A stretch of 5,555 nt of DNA from Sedimentisphaerales bacterium (GCA_030634605.1 DAOWAK010000107.1:1-5555), one strand, 5' to 3'. Positions 1 to 5,555 are shown, numbered from the stretch's first letter. Made by a program: numbers and translations. Notes: a model not told the origin generated them from the sequence alone.

Positions 1-1055
1 GAAGCACCGGCGGCGATGGCTTTGGTGATGTCGCCGCTGTGCCGGATGCCGCCGTCGGCGATGACGGGAACGTCGTGTTTGTCGGCTTCGGCGGCACAAT
101 CCATGATGGCGGTTATCTGAGGAACGCCTACACCGGAAACTATGCGAGTGGTGCAGATGGCTCCGGGGCCGATTCCGACACGAATGGCATCGGCACCGGC
201 AGCGATGAGGTCTTTTGCTGCCTGGCCGGTGGCGACGTTGCCGGCAATGATGTCGATTTTGTAGTTGTGGCGGACTTCCTTAACGGTTTCGATTACGTTT
301 TTGGAATGACCATGGGCAGAATCGACAACGATAAGATCGACATCCTTGCTGATTAACTGTTCGATCCGCTCGAAATCCAGCACGCCAACCGAAGCACCAA
401 CCCGCAGTCGGCCGCGAGTGTCTTTGCTGGCGTCGGGGAACTGATGGATTCTTTCGATATCCCGCATGGTAATCAGGCCGGCCAGGGAGCCGTCTTTTTC
501 GATGAGCAGGAGTTTTTCCACTTTGTGGCGGTTGAGGATGGCTTCGGCTTCTTCAAGGGTGGTTTGCGGCAGGCCGGTAACCAGGTTGTCTTTGGTCATG
601 ACGGATTCGATTTTTTTGTCGTAATCTTCCAGGAATTTCAGGTCACGACGGGTCAGGATACCGACGAGCTTACCGTCATTGACGATGGGCACACCGGAGA
701 TATTCTGCTCAGCCATGAGTTGTCGGGCGGCGCTGACTTTGTCGGCTGGGCCGAGGGTAACCGGATCGATAATGACGCCGTTTTCGCTGCGTTTTACCTT
801 GTCAACTTCGCGAACCTGCTCACTGATGGAGAGGTTTTTATGAACGATTCCGATGCCGCCCTCCTGGGCCAGGGCAATGGCCAAGGCGGATTCGGTTACC
901 GTATCCATGGGCGAACTGACCAGGGGGATGTTGATTGCGATGTTCCGGGTGAGCCGCGAACTGGTATCGGCCTGGCTGGGCAGGAACTCACTGCGGCCGG
1001 GCACGAGCAGAACATCGTCAAATGTGATGCCTTCATCGATGATTTTATTATTCAT
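1..1055 (-). CDS. guaB: IMP dehydrogenase, N-terminal 351 residues (runs off left edge)
   Basis: Oxidises IMP to XMP with NAD+, the committed step to GMP, in the cytoplasm. It starts at ATG (1055) and has no stop before the edge, so about 140 of the usual ~490 residues are missing, including the Arg-Tyr flap. In order: N-terminal barrel part (ITFDDVLLVPG near residue 10, SSPMDTVTESALA near 50), two CBS domains (about 90-145 and 147-202, SGVPIVNDGKLVGILTRRDL in the first), then the barrel resumes. NAD-site DSAHG is at 245-249, IAGNVATG follows, and the catalytic loop GIGPGAICTTR places the nucleophile at Cys301. The residue two before it is Ala299, where most IMPDHs have Ser. VPVIADGGIRHSGD follows. 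An AGAAGG SD lies 6 nt before the start. It is downstream of the PabA-like gene on the same strand but has its own promoter. Both CBS domains and full-length spacing argue against GMP reductase. Confidence 0.97.
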   Translation of the reverse strand, partial: MNNKIIDEGITFDDVLLVPGRSEFLPSQADTSSRLTRNIAINIPLVSSPMDTVTESALAIALAQEGGIGIVHKNLSISEQVREVDKVKRSENGVIIDPVTLGPADKVSAARQLMAEQNISGVPIVNDGKLVGILTRRDLKFLEDYDKKIESVMTKDNLVTGLPQTTLEEAEAILNRHKVEKLLLIEKDGSLAGLITMRDIERIHQFPDASKDTRGRLRVGASVGVLDFERIEQLISKDVDLIVVDSAHGHSKNVIETVKEVRHNYKIDIIAGNVATGQAAKDLIAAGADAIRVGIGPGAICTTRIVSGVGVPQITAIMDCAAEADKHDVPVIADGGIRHSGDITKAIAAGA

Positions 1056-1061
1056 CTAAAA

Positions 1062-1067
1062 CCTTCT
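1062..1067 (-). promoter_or_regulatory. guaB ribosome binding site
   Basis: AGAAGG on the minus strand lies 6 nt upstream of the guaB ATG at 1055. This fixes that start, which also matches the usual IMPDH N-terminus. Confidence 0.75.
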
Positions 1068-1100
1068 ATCTGCCTTATAAATAAACATTTACGAGAGGCT

Positions 1101-1119
1101 AATGCCCTTGCGGTATTAA
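1101..1119 (-). promoter_or_regulatory. Small hairpin at the 5' end of the guaB leader
   Basis: Read on the minus strand, TAATACC-GCAA-GGGCATTA can fold into a short stem: two C-G pairs close a GCAA tetraloop (GNRA type), then come a small internal loop and four A-U pairs. It would sit right at the predicted 5' end of the guaB mRNA. It could protect the 5' end or be chance. I recognise no purine riboswitch. Confidence 0.3.
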
Positions 1120-1125
1120 CCCTGT

Positions 1126-1154
1126 ATTGTAGCTGGGTAAGTGTAATTCGTCAA
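1126..1154 (-). promoter_or_regulatory. Sigma70-type promoter of guaB
   Basis: On the minus strand, TTGACG (1154-1149) and TACAAT (1131-1126) are separated by exactly 17 bp. Each hexamer has one mismatch to TTGACA/TATAAT. Transcription would start near 1119 and give a leader of about 64 nt before the guaB ATG. The -35 lies only about 40 bp past the stop of the upstream amidotransferase gene, so guaB can be expressed independently of it. Confidence 0.75.
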
Positions 1155-1192
1155 GAAACATTTTCGTCAGCGAAGAAACGGAAAATCAATAG

Positions 1193-1786
1193 TTAAAGGG
1201 ACAGGAAATTTTCCAGAATTTTGGCCCCCACACTGGTGGCGAAGCTTTCCGGGTGGAACTGGAGGCCTTCGATATTGAGCTGCTGGTTGCGGATGCCCAT
1301 GATTTCCTGCTGGTCCGCCGGAAGTGTTGGAGACGTTCGGGCGGTTATGACAAAATCGCTGTCCAGCCCGGCGGTATCGATGACCAGGGAATGATAGCGC
1401 ATCGCCTGGAAGGGATTGCTCAGGCCGGCGAAAACACCGCGGCCGTCATGATGAATCAGCGAGGTCTTGCCGTGCATGCATCGTCGAGCCCGGACGACCT
1501 TGCCGCCGAACACCTCGGCAATGCACTGGTGACCCAGACAGACGCCCAGGATGGGGATCCTGCCGGCCCAGAAGCGGATGATTTCGTTGCTGTTGTGGGC
1601 CTTTTGGGGAGTGCAGGGGCCGGGCGAGATGATGAGGTGACTGGGGTAGAGCTTTTCGAGATCGGCACCGAGAACAGCATCGTTGCGGAGGACCTCAACC
1701 GACGGCTCAGAAGGCAAAACCGCGACCGCCTGGACGAGGTTGTAGGTGAAGGAATCGTAATTATCAATAATAACCACACGTTTCAT
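1193..1786 (-). CDS. pabA: Glutamine amidotransferase, PabA/TrpG type (class I)
   Basis: Glutaminase subunit that releases ammonia from glutamine for aminodeoxychorismate synthase (PabB, folate) or anthranilate synthase (TrpE, tryptophan). It is 197 residues from ATG 1786, close to the family's ~190. Visible motifs: IIDNYDSFTYNLVQ at the N-terminus, ISPGPCTP near 54-60, nucleophile elbow GVCLGHQC with Cys83, HGKTS near 105-109, RYHSLV near 130, and LQFHPES with catalytic His178 and Glu180. An in-frame GTG at 1879 would add 31 residues that resemble nothing in the family, so I reject it. No SD precedes the ATG, and a possible -10 lies only 7 nt upstream, which suggests a leaderless mRNA. No pabB or trpE partner is in the window, so PabA, TrpG or a shared role cannot be settled; the symbol is a best guess. 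guaB follows on the same strand. Confidence 0.92.
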   Translation of the reverse strand: MKRVVIIDNYDSFTYNLVQAVAVLPSEPSVEVLRNDAVLGADLEKLYPSHLIISPGPCTPQKAHNSNEIIRFWAGRIPILGVCLGHQCIAEVFGGKVVRARRCMHGKTSLIHHDGRGVFAGLSNPFQAMRYHSLVIDTAGLDSDFVITARTSPTLPADQQEIMGIRNQQLNIEGLQFHPESFATSVGAKILENFLSL

Positions 1787-1793
1787 CAAAGGT

Positions 1794-1823
1794 AATATAA
1801 CCGCGGCAGTTGGGAAACGGCAA
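1794..1823 (-). promoter_or_regulatory. Candidate promoter giving a leaderless pabA/trpG mRNA
   Basis: On the minus strand, TTGCCG (1823-1818, 4/6 match) and TATATT (1799-1794, 5/6 match) are 18 bp apart. Only 7 nt separate the -10 from the ATG at 1786, so transcription would begin at or next to the start codon. This fits the lack of an SD there. AT-rich spacers throw up such matches by chance, so support is moderate. Confidence 0.4.
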
Positions 1824-1836
1824 ATATTATTCCCAA
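1810..1836. repeat. Inverted repeat in the divergent pabA/rodA spacer
   Basis: TTGGGAA (1810-1816) and its exact complement TTCCCAA (1830-1836) are 13 bp apart, with centres 20 bp apart, about two helical turns. Pairing extends to AGTT/AACT if one base is bulged. The arms flank the candidate -35 of the amidotransferase gene, so this may be an operator. A chance repeat is the alternative. Confidence 0.45.
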
Positions 1837-1920
1837 ACTCCCCCGGTGAGGTTAATATGGAAATGAAGTTGTGTTTCACGCGTCCTGATAACCGAGGGAA
1901 TCAGAAAAACTGGTTGGTTA

Positions 1921-1927
1921 AGGTGAT
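1921..1927 (+). promoter_or_regulatory. rodA ribosome binding site that selects the TTG start
   Basis: AGGTGAT matches seven bases of the anti-SD complement (AAGGAGGTGAT) and ends 3 nt before TTG 1931. Because the match covers the 3' part of the complement, the effective spacing is normal for TTG and too long for the ATG at 1940. Confidence 0.65.
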
Positions 1928-1930
1928 AGT

Positions 1931-3100
1931 TTGGTTGAGATGCTCGAACAAATCTGGAAAGGACATTCACGCTTTTTACGGCTGGTAATGTCGCTGGCGG
2001 TGATGGCGTTGGTAGTCATCGGGCTGGTTACTATTTACGCCACCAGTCCGGGCGACGCCAAAAAGCAGCTGGTCTGGATTGCGCTGAGCCTGGTGGGCTT
2101 TGTCGCGGTCAATCTGGTGCATTACCGGTTGTTGGGCCGAGCCGCTTATGGGATTTTTATTTTGGCGCTGGTGCTGTTGGCGCTGGTGCTGGTGGGCAAG
2201 AAACTGGAACTGATCTCGATGGTGCCTTCGATCCGGGGAGCGTCGCGCTGGATTAATGTAATTCCGGGGTCCAGTGCTATCCGAATCCAGCCGTCGGAAA
2301 TCGCAAAAATCGCCTACATCCTGGCCTTGGCGTGGTATCTGCGGCATCGTAGCAGTTACCGGAACCTGACAGGGTTGATCGGACCGTTTGCGCTTTCGAT
2401 GCTGCCGATGGTGCTGATTCTGCTGGAGCCGGATCTGGGGACGGTGCTGTTGTTTTTGCCAATTCTGTTCGCGATGCTGTTCGCGGCGGGGGCGAGAATA
2501 AAGCACCTGCTGGCGGTGATTATGGTCGCGGTGCTCTGTTCGCCGATGTTTTACCTGCTGATGAAAGATTACCAGCGGGAGCGGGTTCAGGTTTTGCTCA
2601 AGCAGAACTCCGAGGACTCCTACTGGTTGCGCGGACCGGGGTATCAGTTGCATCTGTCCAAAATCTGCATCGGCAACGGCGAATTGACCGGGCAGGGATG
2701 GAACCTTTCATCTTTTGTGCAGTACAAGCCGCCGCCGGATCGACACAACGATTTCATTTTCGCGATGATCGCCCATCAATGGGGATTGTTCGGAGCGTTT
2801 TTTCTGCTGATGCTTTACGGATTGATTATTCTGGGAGGGATCGAAATCGCCGCGGGGCAGTCCGATCCGTTTGGTAAGTTGCTGGCGATTGGGATTTCGG
2901 CGCTGCTGGCGGCGCAGATGTTCATCAACATCGGCATGACCATGGGGCTGATGCCGGTGACGGGGATGACGCTGCCGTTTGTCAGTTATGGCGGGTCGAG
3001 TCTGATGGCCAATTTTCTGGCACTGGGGCTGCTGGTGAATGTCGCCCGACACAAACCGCGGCAGATTGCCAATCGGCCGTTTGAGTTCGATGACGACTGA
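1931..3100 (+). CDS. rodA: SEDS peptidoglycan glycosyltransferase, RodA type
   Basis: Membrane polymerase that links lipid II into glycan strands, normally with a class B penicillin-binding protein in the elongation machinery. It is 389 residues with about ten hydrophobic segments, the first near 16-38 and the last near 358-372. Family signatures: GASRWI (103-108) with the conserved Trp107, QPSEIAK (120-126), LEPDLGT (165-171), a long extracytoplasmic loop (about 212-272), PDRHNDFIFA (269-278) with the probable catalytic Asp274, and PVTGMTLPFVSYGGSS (342-357). The usual GEE or AEE after DFIFA is replaced by AHQ (281-283). The start is TTG, chosen from the strong SD; ATG 1940 would drop only three residues. 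The stop is TGA followed in frame by TAA. No PBP2, mreB or mreC is adjacent. FtsW is the alternative: the family is certain, and the RodA choice rests on overall motif style and the lack of division genes nearby. Confidence 0.9.
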   Translation: MVEMLEQIWKGHSRFLRLVMSLAVMALVVIGLVTIYATSPGDAKKQLVWIALSLVGFVAVNLVHYRLLGRAAYGIFILALVLLALVLVGKKLELISMVPSIRGASRWINVIPGSSAIRIQPSEIAKIAYILALAWYLRHRSSYRNLTGLIGPFALSMLPMVLILLEPDLGTVLLFLPILFAMLFAAGARIKHLLAVIMVAVLCSPMFYLLMKDYQRERVQVLLKQNSEDSYWLRGPGYQLHLSKICIGNGELTGQGWNLSSFVQYKPPPDRHNDFIFAMIAHQWGLFGAFFLLMLYGLIILGGIEIAAGQSDPFGKLLAIGISALLAAQMFINIGMTMGLMPVTGMTLPFVSYGGSSLMANFLALGLLVNVARHKPRQIANRPFEFDDD

Positions 3101-3114
3101 TAAGCCCCCTCAGA

Positions 3115-3927
3115 TCACTTACGGGCGAGCTTTCTCTGTCGCAAAGCTTCGTAGAGAATGACGGCTCCGCTGACCGAGACGTTGAGCGAGTCCATCTTGC
3201 CCTGCATGGGGATTTTTACCTGACAGATGGGCTGTTGCAGCCATCGCGGGGGCAGGCCCTGTTTTTCGCTGCCGAGTACCACCGCAACCGGCATAGTATA
3301 ATCGGCGTCGGTGTGATCCATGGTCGCTGACGGTGAAGACAGGATGATCTGGATATTCTGCTTTTCCAGCCAGGCTACCGCATCGGCCAAGGTAACAGCT
3401 AAAACCGGCAGAGTGAAAATGGCTCCGAGGCTGGAACGTATGACGTTGGGATTATACAAATCGAGCTGCGCGTCGCAAACCAGCACCGCATCAACACCAA
3501 CGGCATCGGCGGTTCGCAGCAGCGCGCCGAGATTGCCCGGTTTTTCCAACCCCTGAACGACCAGTAGCAGCGGCCGCGACGGTAATTTCAAATCGACGAG
3601 CGACAAATCCGGCTGCCGAGCGACCGCAACCAGCCCTTCCACCTTTTCGCGGCAGGCTATCCGGGCGTAAACCGGGGCCGAAACCTCGACCAGATTTTGG
3701 CTGGACGGGATGATTTTGTCGATTTGCTCAAGGCAGTTATAGTGCCGGTTGTCGGCAATTAGCTCGGAGCAAAAAAACAACTGCTCAATTACAACACCGG
3801 CCCGGACCGCGTGATAGAGTTCCCGGTCGCCCTCGATGAGGAATTGCCGTAGCGTTTCTCTGCTGCGGCGTTTGTCGCGCAAAGTCGCAACCTGGCGAAC
3901 TAGCGGATTTTTTAAACTTGTTATCAC
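3115..3927 (-). CDS. SpoU/TrmH-family RNA 2'-O-methyltransferase
   Basis: SAM-dependent 2'-O-ribose methyltransferase of the SPOUT superfamily, probably acting on 23S rRNA or tRNA. It is 270 residues. The N-terminus ITSLKNPLVRQV and the stretch FLIEGDRELYHAVRAG (29-44) fit the SpoU substrate-binding domain (to about 105). The knotted catalytic domain follows with motif 1 GLEKPGNLGALLRTADAVG (126-144; Asn132, Arg138), NPNVIRSSLGAIF (159-171), motif 2 VVLGSEKQGL (216-225; Glu221) and motif 3 KIPMQGKMDSLNVSVSGAV (238-256; Ser247-Asn249). The GTG start has only a weak AGG upstream, but it gives the expected N-terminus and no in-frame ATG is better. It begins 43 nt after the prfA stop on the same strand with no visible terminator, so it is probably co-transcribed with prfA. 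RlmB, TrmH and TsnR-like proteins share these motifs, so the target base is unknown and I give no symbol. Confidence 0.92.
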   Translation of the reverse strand: MITSLKNPLVRQVATLRDKRRSRETLRQFLIEGDRELYHAVRAGVVIEQLFFCSELIADNRHYNCLEQIDKIIPSSQNLVEVSAPVYARIACREKVEGLVAVARQPDLSLVDLKLPSRPLLLVVQGLEKPGNLGALLRTADAVGVDAVLVCDAQLDLYNPNVIRSSLGAIFTLPVLAVTLADAVAWLEKQNIQIILSSPSATMDHTDADYTMPVAVVLGSEKQGLPPRWLQQPICQVKIPMQGKMDSLNVSVSGAVILYEALRQRKLARK

Positions 3928-3970
3928 GAAAAAACCTGTGCAGTTATTCGCCGGGGACCGATCCGTATTT

Positions 3971-5068
3971 TTACAGATTTTCCAGTCGCTGCTGTTTGTC
4001 GAATTCGATCATGCCGGCGACAAGCTCGTCCATTTCGCCCATTATCACTTTGTCCAGGCTGTACAGGGACAGATTAATCCGGTGGTCGGTAACGCGGTTC
4101 TGGGGGAAATTATAGGTCCGGATCCGCTGCGAGCGGTCGCCGGAGCCGATCATGTCTCTTCGAGTGGCATCGCGTTCGGCACATTTTTGTTTTTCGAAAT
4201 GGTCAAAAATTCGGCTGCGTAAAATTCGCCAGGCTTTGGCGCGGTTTTTATGCTGGCTTTTTTCGTCCTGCATACTCACGGTGATGCCGGTAGGAAGGTG
4301 TTCGAGTTTGATGGCGGAGTTGAGCTTGTTGACGCTCTGACCACCGGGACCGCTGGCGCGGGCAACGTGCTCGACCACTTCATCGGGCTTGATCTCGATG
4401 TCCAGTTCTTCCGGTTCGGGCAGCACCGCAACAGTTGCCGCTGAGGTGTGGATGCGGCCCTGAGCTTCAGTTTCCGGCACGCGTTGGACGCGATGGCCGC
4501 CGCCCTCGTAACCAAGTTCCTGCCAGACGCCGTTACCTTTAACGCCAATTATAACTTCTTTAAATCCACCCAATTCGGTCGGCGAAAAGCTGATGTTTTC
4601 CACCTTCCAGCGGCGTTTCTCAGCGTAGCGTTTGTACATTTCGTAGAGATTGCGGGCGAACAACGCAGCTTCGTCGCCACCAGTCCCGGCACGAATTTCC
4701 ACAATAACCGAACCAATCACGGCATCATCGGACATAACCAGCAGTTCCTTAACTTCGGTCAGAATTTTACTGCTCTGCTGGTCGATACTGGTTAATTCAT
4801 CAGCTGCCATTTGGCGCATTTCGGCGTCGGATTCCTCGGCGACCATTGCCTGAGCCTCGATGCGGTGCTGGGCGAGTTGTTTCCATTTACGAAAACTGCC
4901 CACCAGCGAACCAAGTCGGCCATGTTCCTTGGCAATTTTGACAATCCGGGTCGGATCGCCGGCGATCTGCGGATCGATCATCTGGCTTTCCAGTTCGGCA
5001 AAGCGCTCTTCAAGCTGGGCGAGCTTGGCCAGGACTTTTTCATCGGTAGCGGTAAGTTCAACAGCCAT
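3971..5068 (-). CDS. prfA: Peptide chain release factor 1
   Basis: Reads UAA and UAG in the ribosomal A site and triggers hydrolysis of peptidyl-tRNA. It is 365 residues from ATG 5068, against ~360 usual. The coiled-coil N-terminal domain covers about 1-100. Then come RAGTGGDEAALFA (126-138), GHRVQRVPETEAQGRIHTSA with the stop-codon PxT motif as Pro198-Glu-Thr200, the catalytic loop GPGGQSVNK with GGQ at 242-244, DEKSQHKNRAKA and RIRTYNFPQNRVTDHR. PxT rather than SPF marks it as RF1, not RF2. The SD candidate AGGA is 12 nt from the ATG, a little far. The open frame continues upstream to 5155, but that part lies in a terminator hairpin and is not family-like. It follows rpmE, the common rpmE-prfA order, but a terminator separates them and I see no clear prfA promoter. 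The SpoU-type gene follows, where prmC is often found. Confidence 0.97.
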   Translation of the reverse strand: MAVELTATDEKVLAKLAQLEERFAELESQMIDPQIAGDPTRIVKIAKEHGRLGSLVGSFRKWKQLAQHRIEAQAMVAEESDAEMRQMAADELTSIDQQSSKILTEVKELLVMSDDAVIGSVIVEIRAGTGGDEAALFARNLYEMYKRYAEKRRWKVENISFSPTELGGFKEVIIGVKGNGVWQELGYEGGGHRVQRVPETEAQGRIHTSAATVAVLPEPEELDIEIKPDEVVEHVARASGPGGQSVNKLNSAIKLEHLPTGITVSMQDEKSQHKNRAKAWRILRSRIFDHFEKQKCAERDATRRDMIGSGDRSQRIRTYNFPQNRVTDHRINLSLYSLDKVIMGEMDELVAGMIEFDKQQRLENL

Positions 5069-5144
5069 ATTTTTTGAATTTCCTAATTGACCGAAATTAC
5101 AGGGAACAGTGAAAATCAACCGGAAGCGAAAAAAAAATGAGCAT

Positions 5145-5196
5145 AAAAAAATCACGCTGACCGGTTTGATTTACAAAAAGTATCCGGACAGCGTGA
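5145..5196 (-). terminator. Rho-independent terminator after rpmE
   Basis: Read on the minus strand, TCACGCTG (5196-5189) pairs perfectly with CAGCGTGA (5159-5152). Inside, after one T/T mismatch, CCGG (5187-5184) pairs with CCGG (5164-5161), leaving a loop of about 19 nt. Seven T (5151-5145) follow at once. It lies 16 bp past the rpmE stop and upstream of prfA. The other direction has no U-tract, so it acts on the minus strand only. Confidence 0.88.
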
Positions 5197-5212
5197 ATTA
5201 TCTGTTAAGAAG

Positions 5213-5452
5213 CTAAGAGCTGGATTTCTCTTGGGCGCCGGCGGCTTTGCCGTAATTTCCACCATATTTCCGTTTGAATTTTTCAATTCTCCCGGCGGTA
5301 TCGACATATTTCTGCTTGCCGGTGTAAAAAGGATGACAAGCCGAACAGATTTCGACAGCAATTTTTCCCACCGTCGCCCGGGTGGTAAAGGTGTTACCAC
5401 AACCGCATTTGACGGCTGCATCAACGTATTTAGGGTGAATGCCCTCTTTCAT
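5213..5452 (-). CDS. rpmE: Large ribosomal subunit protein L31, zinc-binding type
   Basis: Small protein of the 50S central protuberance that helps bridge the two subunits. It is 79 residues with a stop at TAG. It opens with KEGIHPKYV, typical of L31. Four cysteines (Cys16 and Cys18 in KCGCGN; Cys36 and Cys39 in EICSACHPFYTGKQ) form the zinc ribbon, so this is the zinc-containing C+ form and not the zinc-free paralogue used under zinc starvation. GRIEKFKRKYG is the usual family end, and about nine Ala/Ser/Lys-rich residues extend beyond it. An AAGGAG SD lies 7 nt before the ATG, and a strong promoter sits just upstream. It is followed by a terminator, then prfA. I see no obvious Zur operator in the 103 bp of upstream sequence. 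Confidence 0.96.
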   Translation of the reverse strand: MKEGIHPKYVDAAVKCGCGNTFTTRATVGKIAVEICSACHPFYTGKQKYVDTAGRIEKFKRKYGGNYGKAAGAQEKSSS

Positions 5453-5459
5453 TTTTATG

Positions 5460-5465
5460 CTCCTT
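5460..5465 (-). promoter_or_regulatory. rpmE ribosome binding site
   Basis: AAGGAG on the minus strand, 7 nt before the ATG at 5452. This is the best SD in the window, as expected for a ribosomal protein. Confidence 0.85.
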
Positions 5466-5489
5466 ATCCGCTATTTTTCAGAACCAAGT

Positions 5490-5517
5490 ATTATAACAGC
5501 ACTTTGCGAAATGTAAA
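5490..5517 (-). promoter_or_regulatory. Strong extended -10 promoter of rpmE
   Basis: On the minus strand, TTTACA (5517-5512, 5/6) is followed after 16 bp by a perfect TATAAT (5495-5490). The bases TGT directly precede the -10, giving the extended -10 TGnTATAAT. Transcription would start near 5483, about 30 nt before the rpmE ATG, leaving room for the SD but little else. Confidence 0.8.
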
Positions 5518-5536
5518 TACGATTTTTCCGGATAAT

Positions 5537-5555
5537 TTCAGCATTTTGGGCTGAA
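5537..5555. repeat. Short inverted repeat at the right edge
   Basis: TTCAGC (5537-5542) and GCTGAA (5550-5555) are perfect complements around a 7-bp spacer, and the arm touches the window edge, so the stem may be longer. It lies about 20 bp upstream of the rpmE -35. It may be the end of a terminator for the preceding gene or an operator, but no U-tract follows on the minus strand. Confidence 0.35.

Noticed and set aside
1161..1187. Hairpin after the amidotransferase stop as a terminator
   Set aside because: The stem is short, mainly A-U with a bulge, and no U-tract follows.
444..1196. Plus-strand open frame of 250 codons opposite guaB, and a 105-codon one at 39-356
   Set aside because: They mirror guaB, whose minus-strand frame carries the IMPDH motifs. 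The antisense products have no family resemblance and no supporting start signals.
1830..1858. Plus-strand promoter TTCCCA-N17-TAATAT for rodA
   Set aside because: Spacing is ideal, but each hexamer matches only 4 of 6 and the -35 overlaps the inverted repeat. Not strong enough to list.
1787..1879. GTG-initiated 31-residue N-terminal extension of the amidotransferase
   Set aside because: The family begins at the KRVVIIDNYDSF segment; the added residues are unlike it and overlap the promoter-like elements and the inverted repeat.
1976..2653. Minus-strand open frame of 225 codons opposite rodA, with a second at 2708-3052
   Set aside because: The products are Gln/Arg/His-rich, the usual antisense image of a hydrophobic membrane protein gene.
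3126..3149. Seven-pair stem near the methyltransferase C-terminus as a rodA terminator
   Set aside because: It lies in coding sequence, includes a G-U pair and has no U-tract after it.
5085..5144. prfA promoter around TTGATT and TGTAAT
   Set aside because: These two hexamers are only 12 bp apart, and no other pair with 16-18 bp spacing matches well.
5069..5155. 29-residue N-terminal extension of RF1
   Set aside because: It starts inside the rpmE terminator hairpin and is translated from A/T-rich spacer; RF1 length and N-terminus fit ATG 5068.

Overview
The window is ordinary bacterial chromosome and holds six protein-coding genes, all of recognisable housekeeping families. I found no RNA gene, insertion sequence, CRISPR array, prophage or defence gene, and no convincing undescribed system. 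Base composition is near 50% GC in the genes, with AT-rich spacers. Sigma70-like promoter hexamers and Shine-Dalgarno (SD) sites show that it is bacterial. Sequence style in RF1 (ASGPGGQSVNK around the GGQ loop) and RodA (GLMPVTGMTLPFVSYGG), with a zinc-type L31, reads to me as Planctomycetota or a relative, perhaps Phycisphaerae. That placement is an impression, not a measurement.

Layout: the left part is on the minus strand. A glutamine amidotransferase of the PabA/TrpG type (1193-1786) is followed by guaB (IMP dehydrogenase, 1-1055, cut by the window edge). guaB has its own near-consensus promoter in the 137-bp spacer. A 144-bp divergent spacer (1787-1930) separates the amidotransferase from a plus-strand SEDS glycosyltransferase gene of the RodA type (1931-3100), which starts at TTG. 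The right part is again on the minus strand and reads from the right edge: rpmE (ribosomal protein L31, 5213-5452) behind a strong extended -10 promoter, then a rho-independent terminator, then prfA (release factor RF1, 3971-5068), then a SpoU/TrmH-family RNA 2'-O-methyltransferase (3115-3927). The last gene converges on rodA with only 14 bp between their stops.

Functionally, rpmE, prfA and the RNA methyltransferase form a translation group. GuaB supplies GMP/GTP, and the amidotransferase serves folate or tryptophan synthesis. RodA polymerises glycan for the cell wall. The most useful second looks are regulatory: a possible leaderless promoter with an inverted repeat before the amidotransferase, and a terminator that splits rpmE from prfA. 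Three protein-level or context oddities also stand out: Ala in place of the usual Ser two residues before the IMPDH catalytic Cys, a changed GEE motif in RodA, and a methyltransferase gene where prmC often follows prfA. No gene-free stretch exceeds 300 bases.
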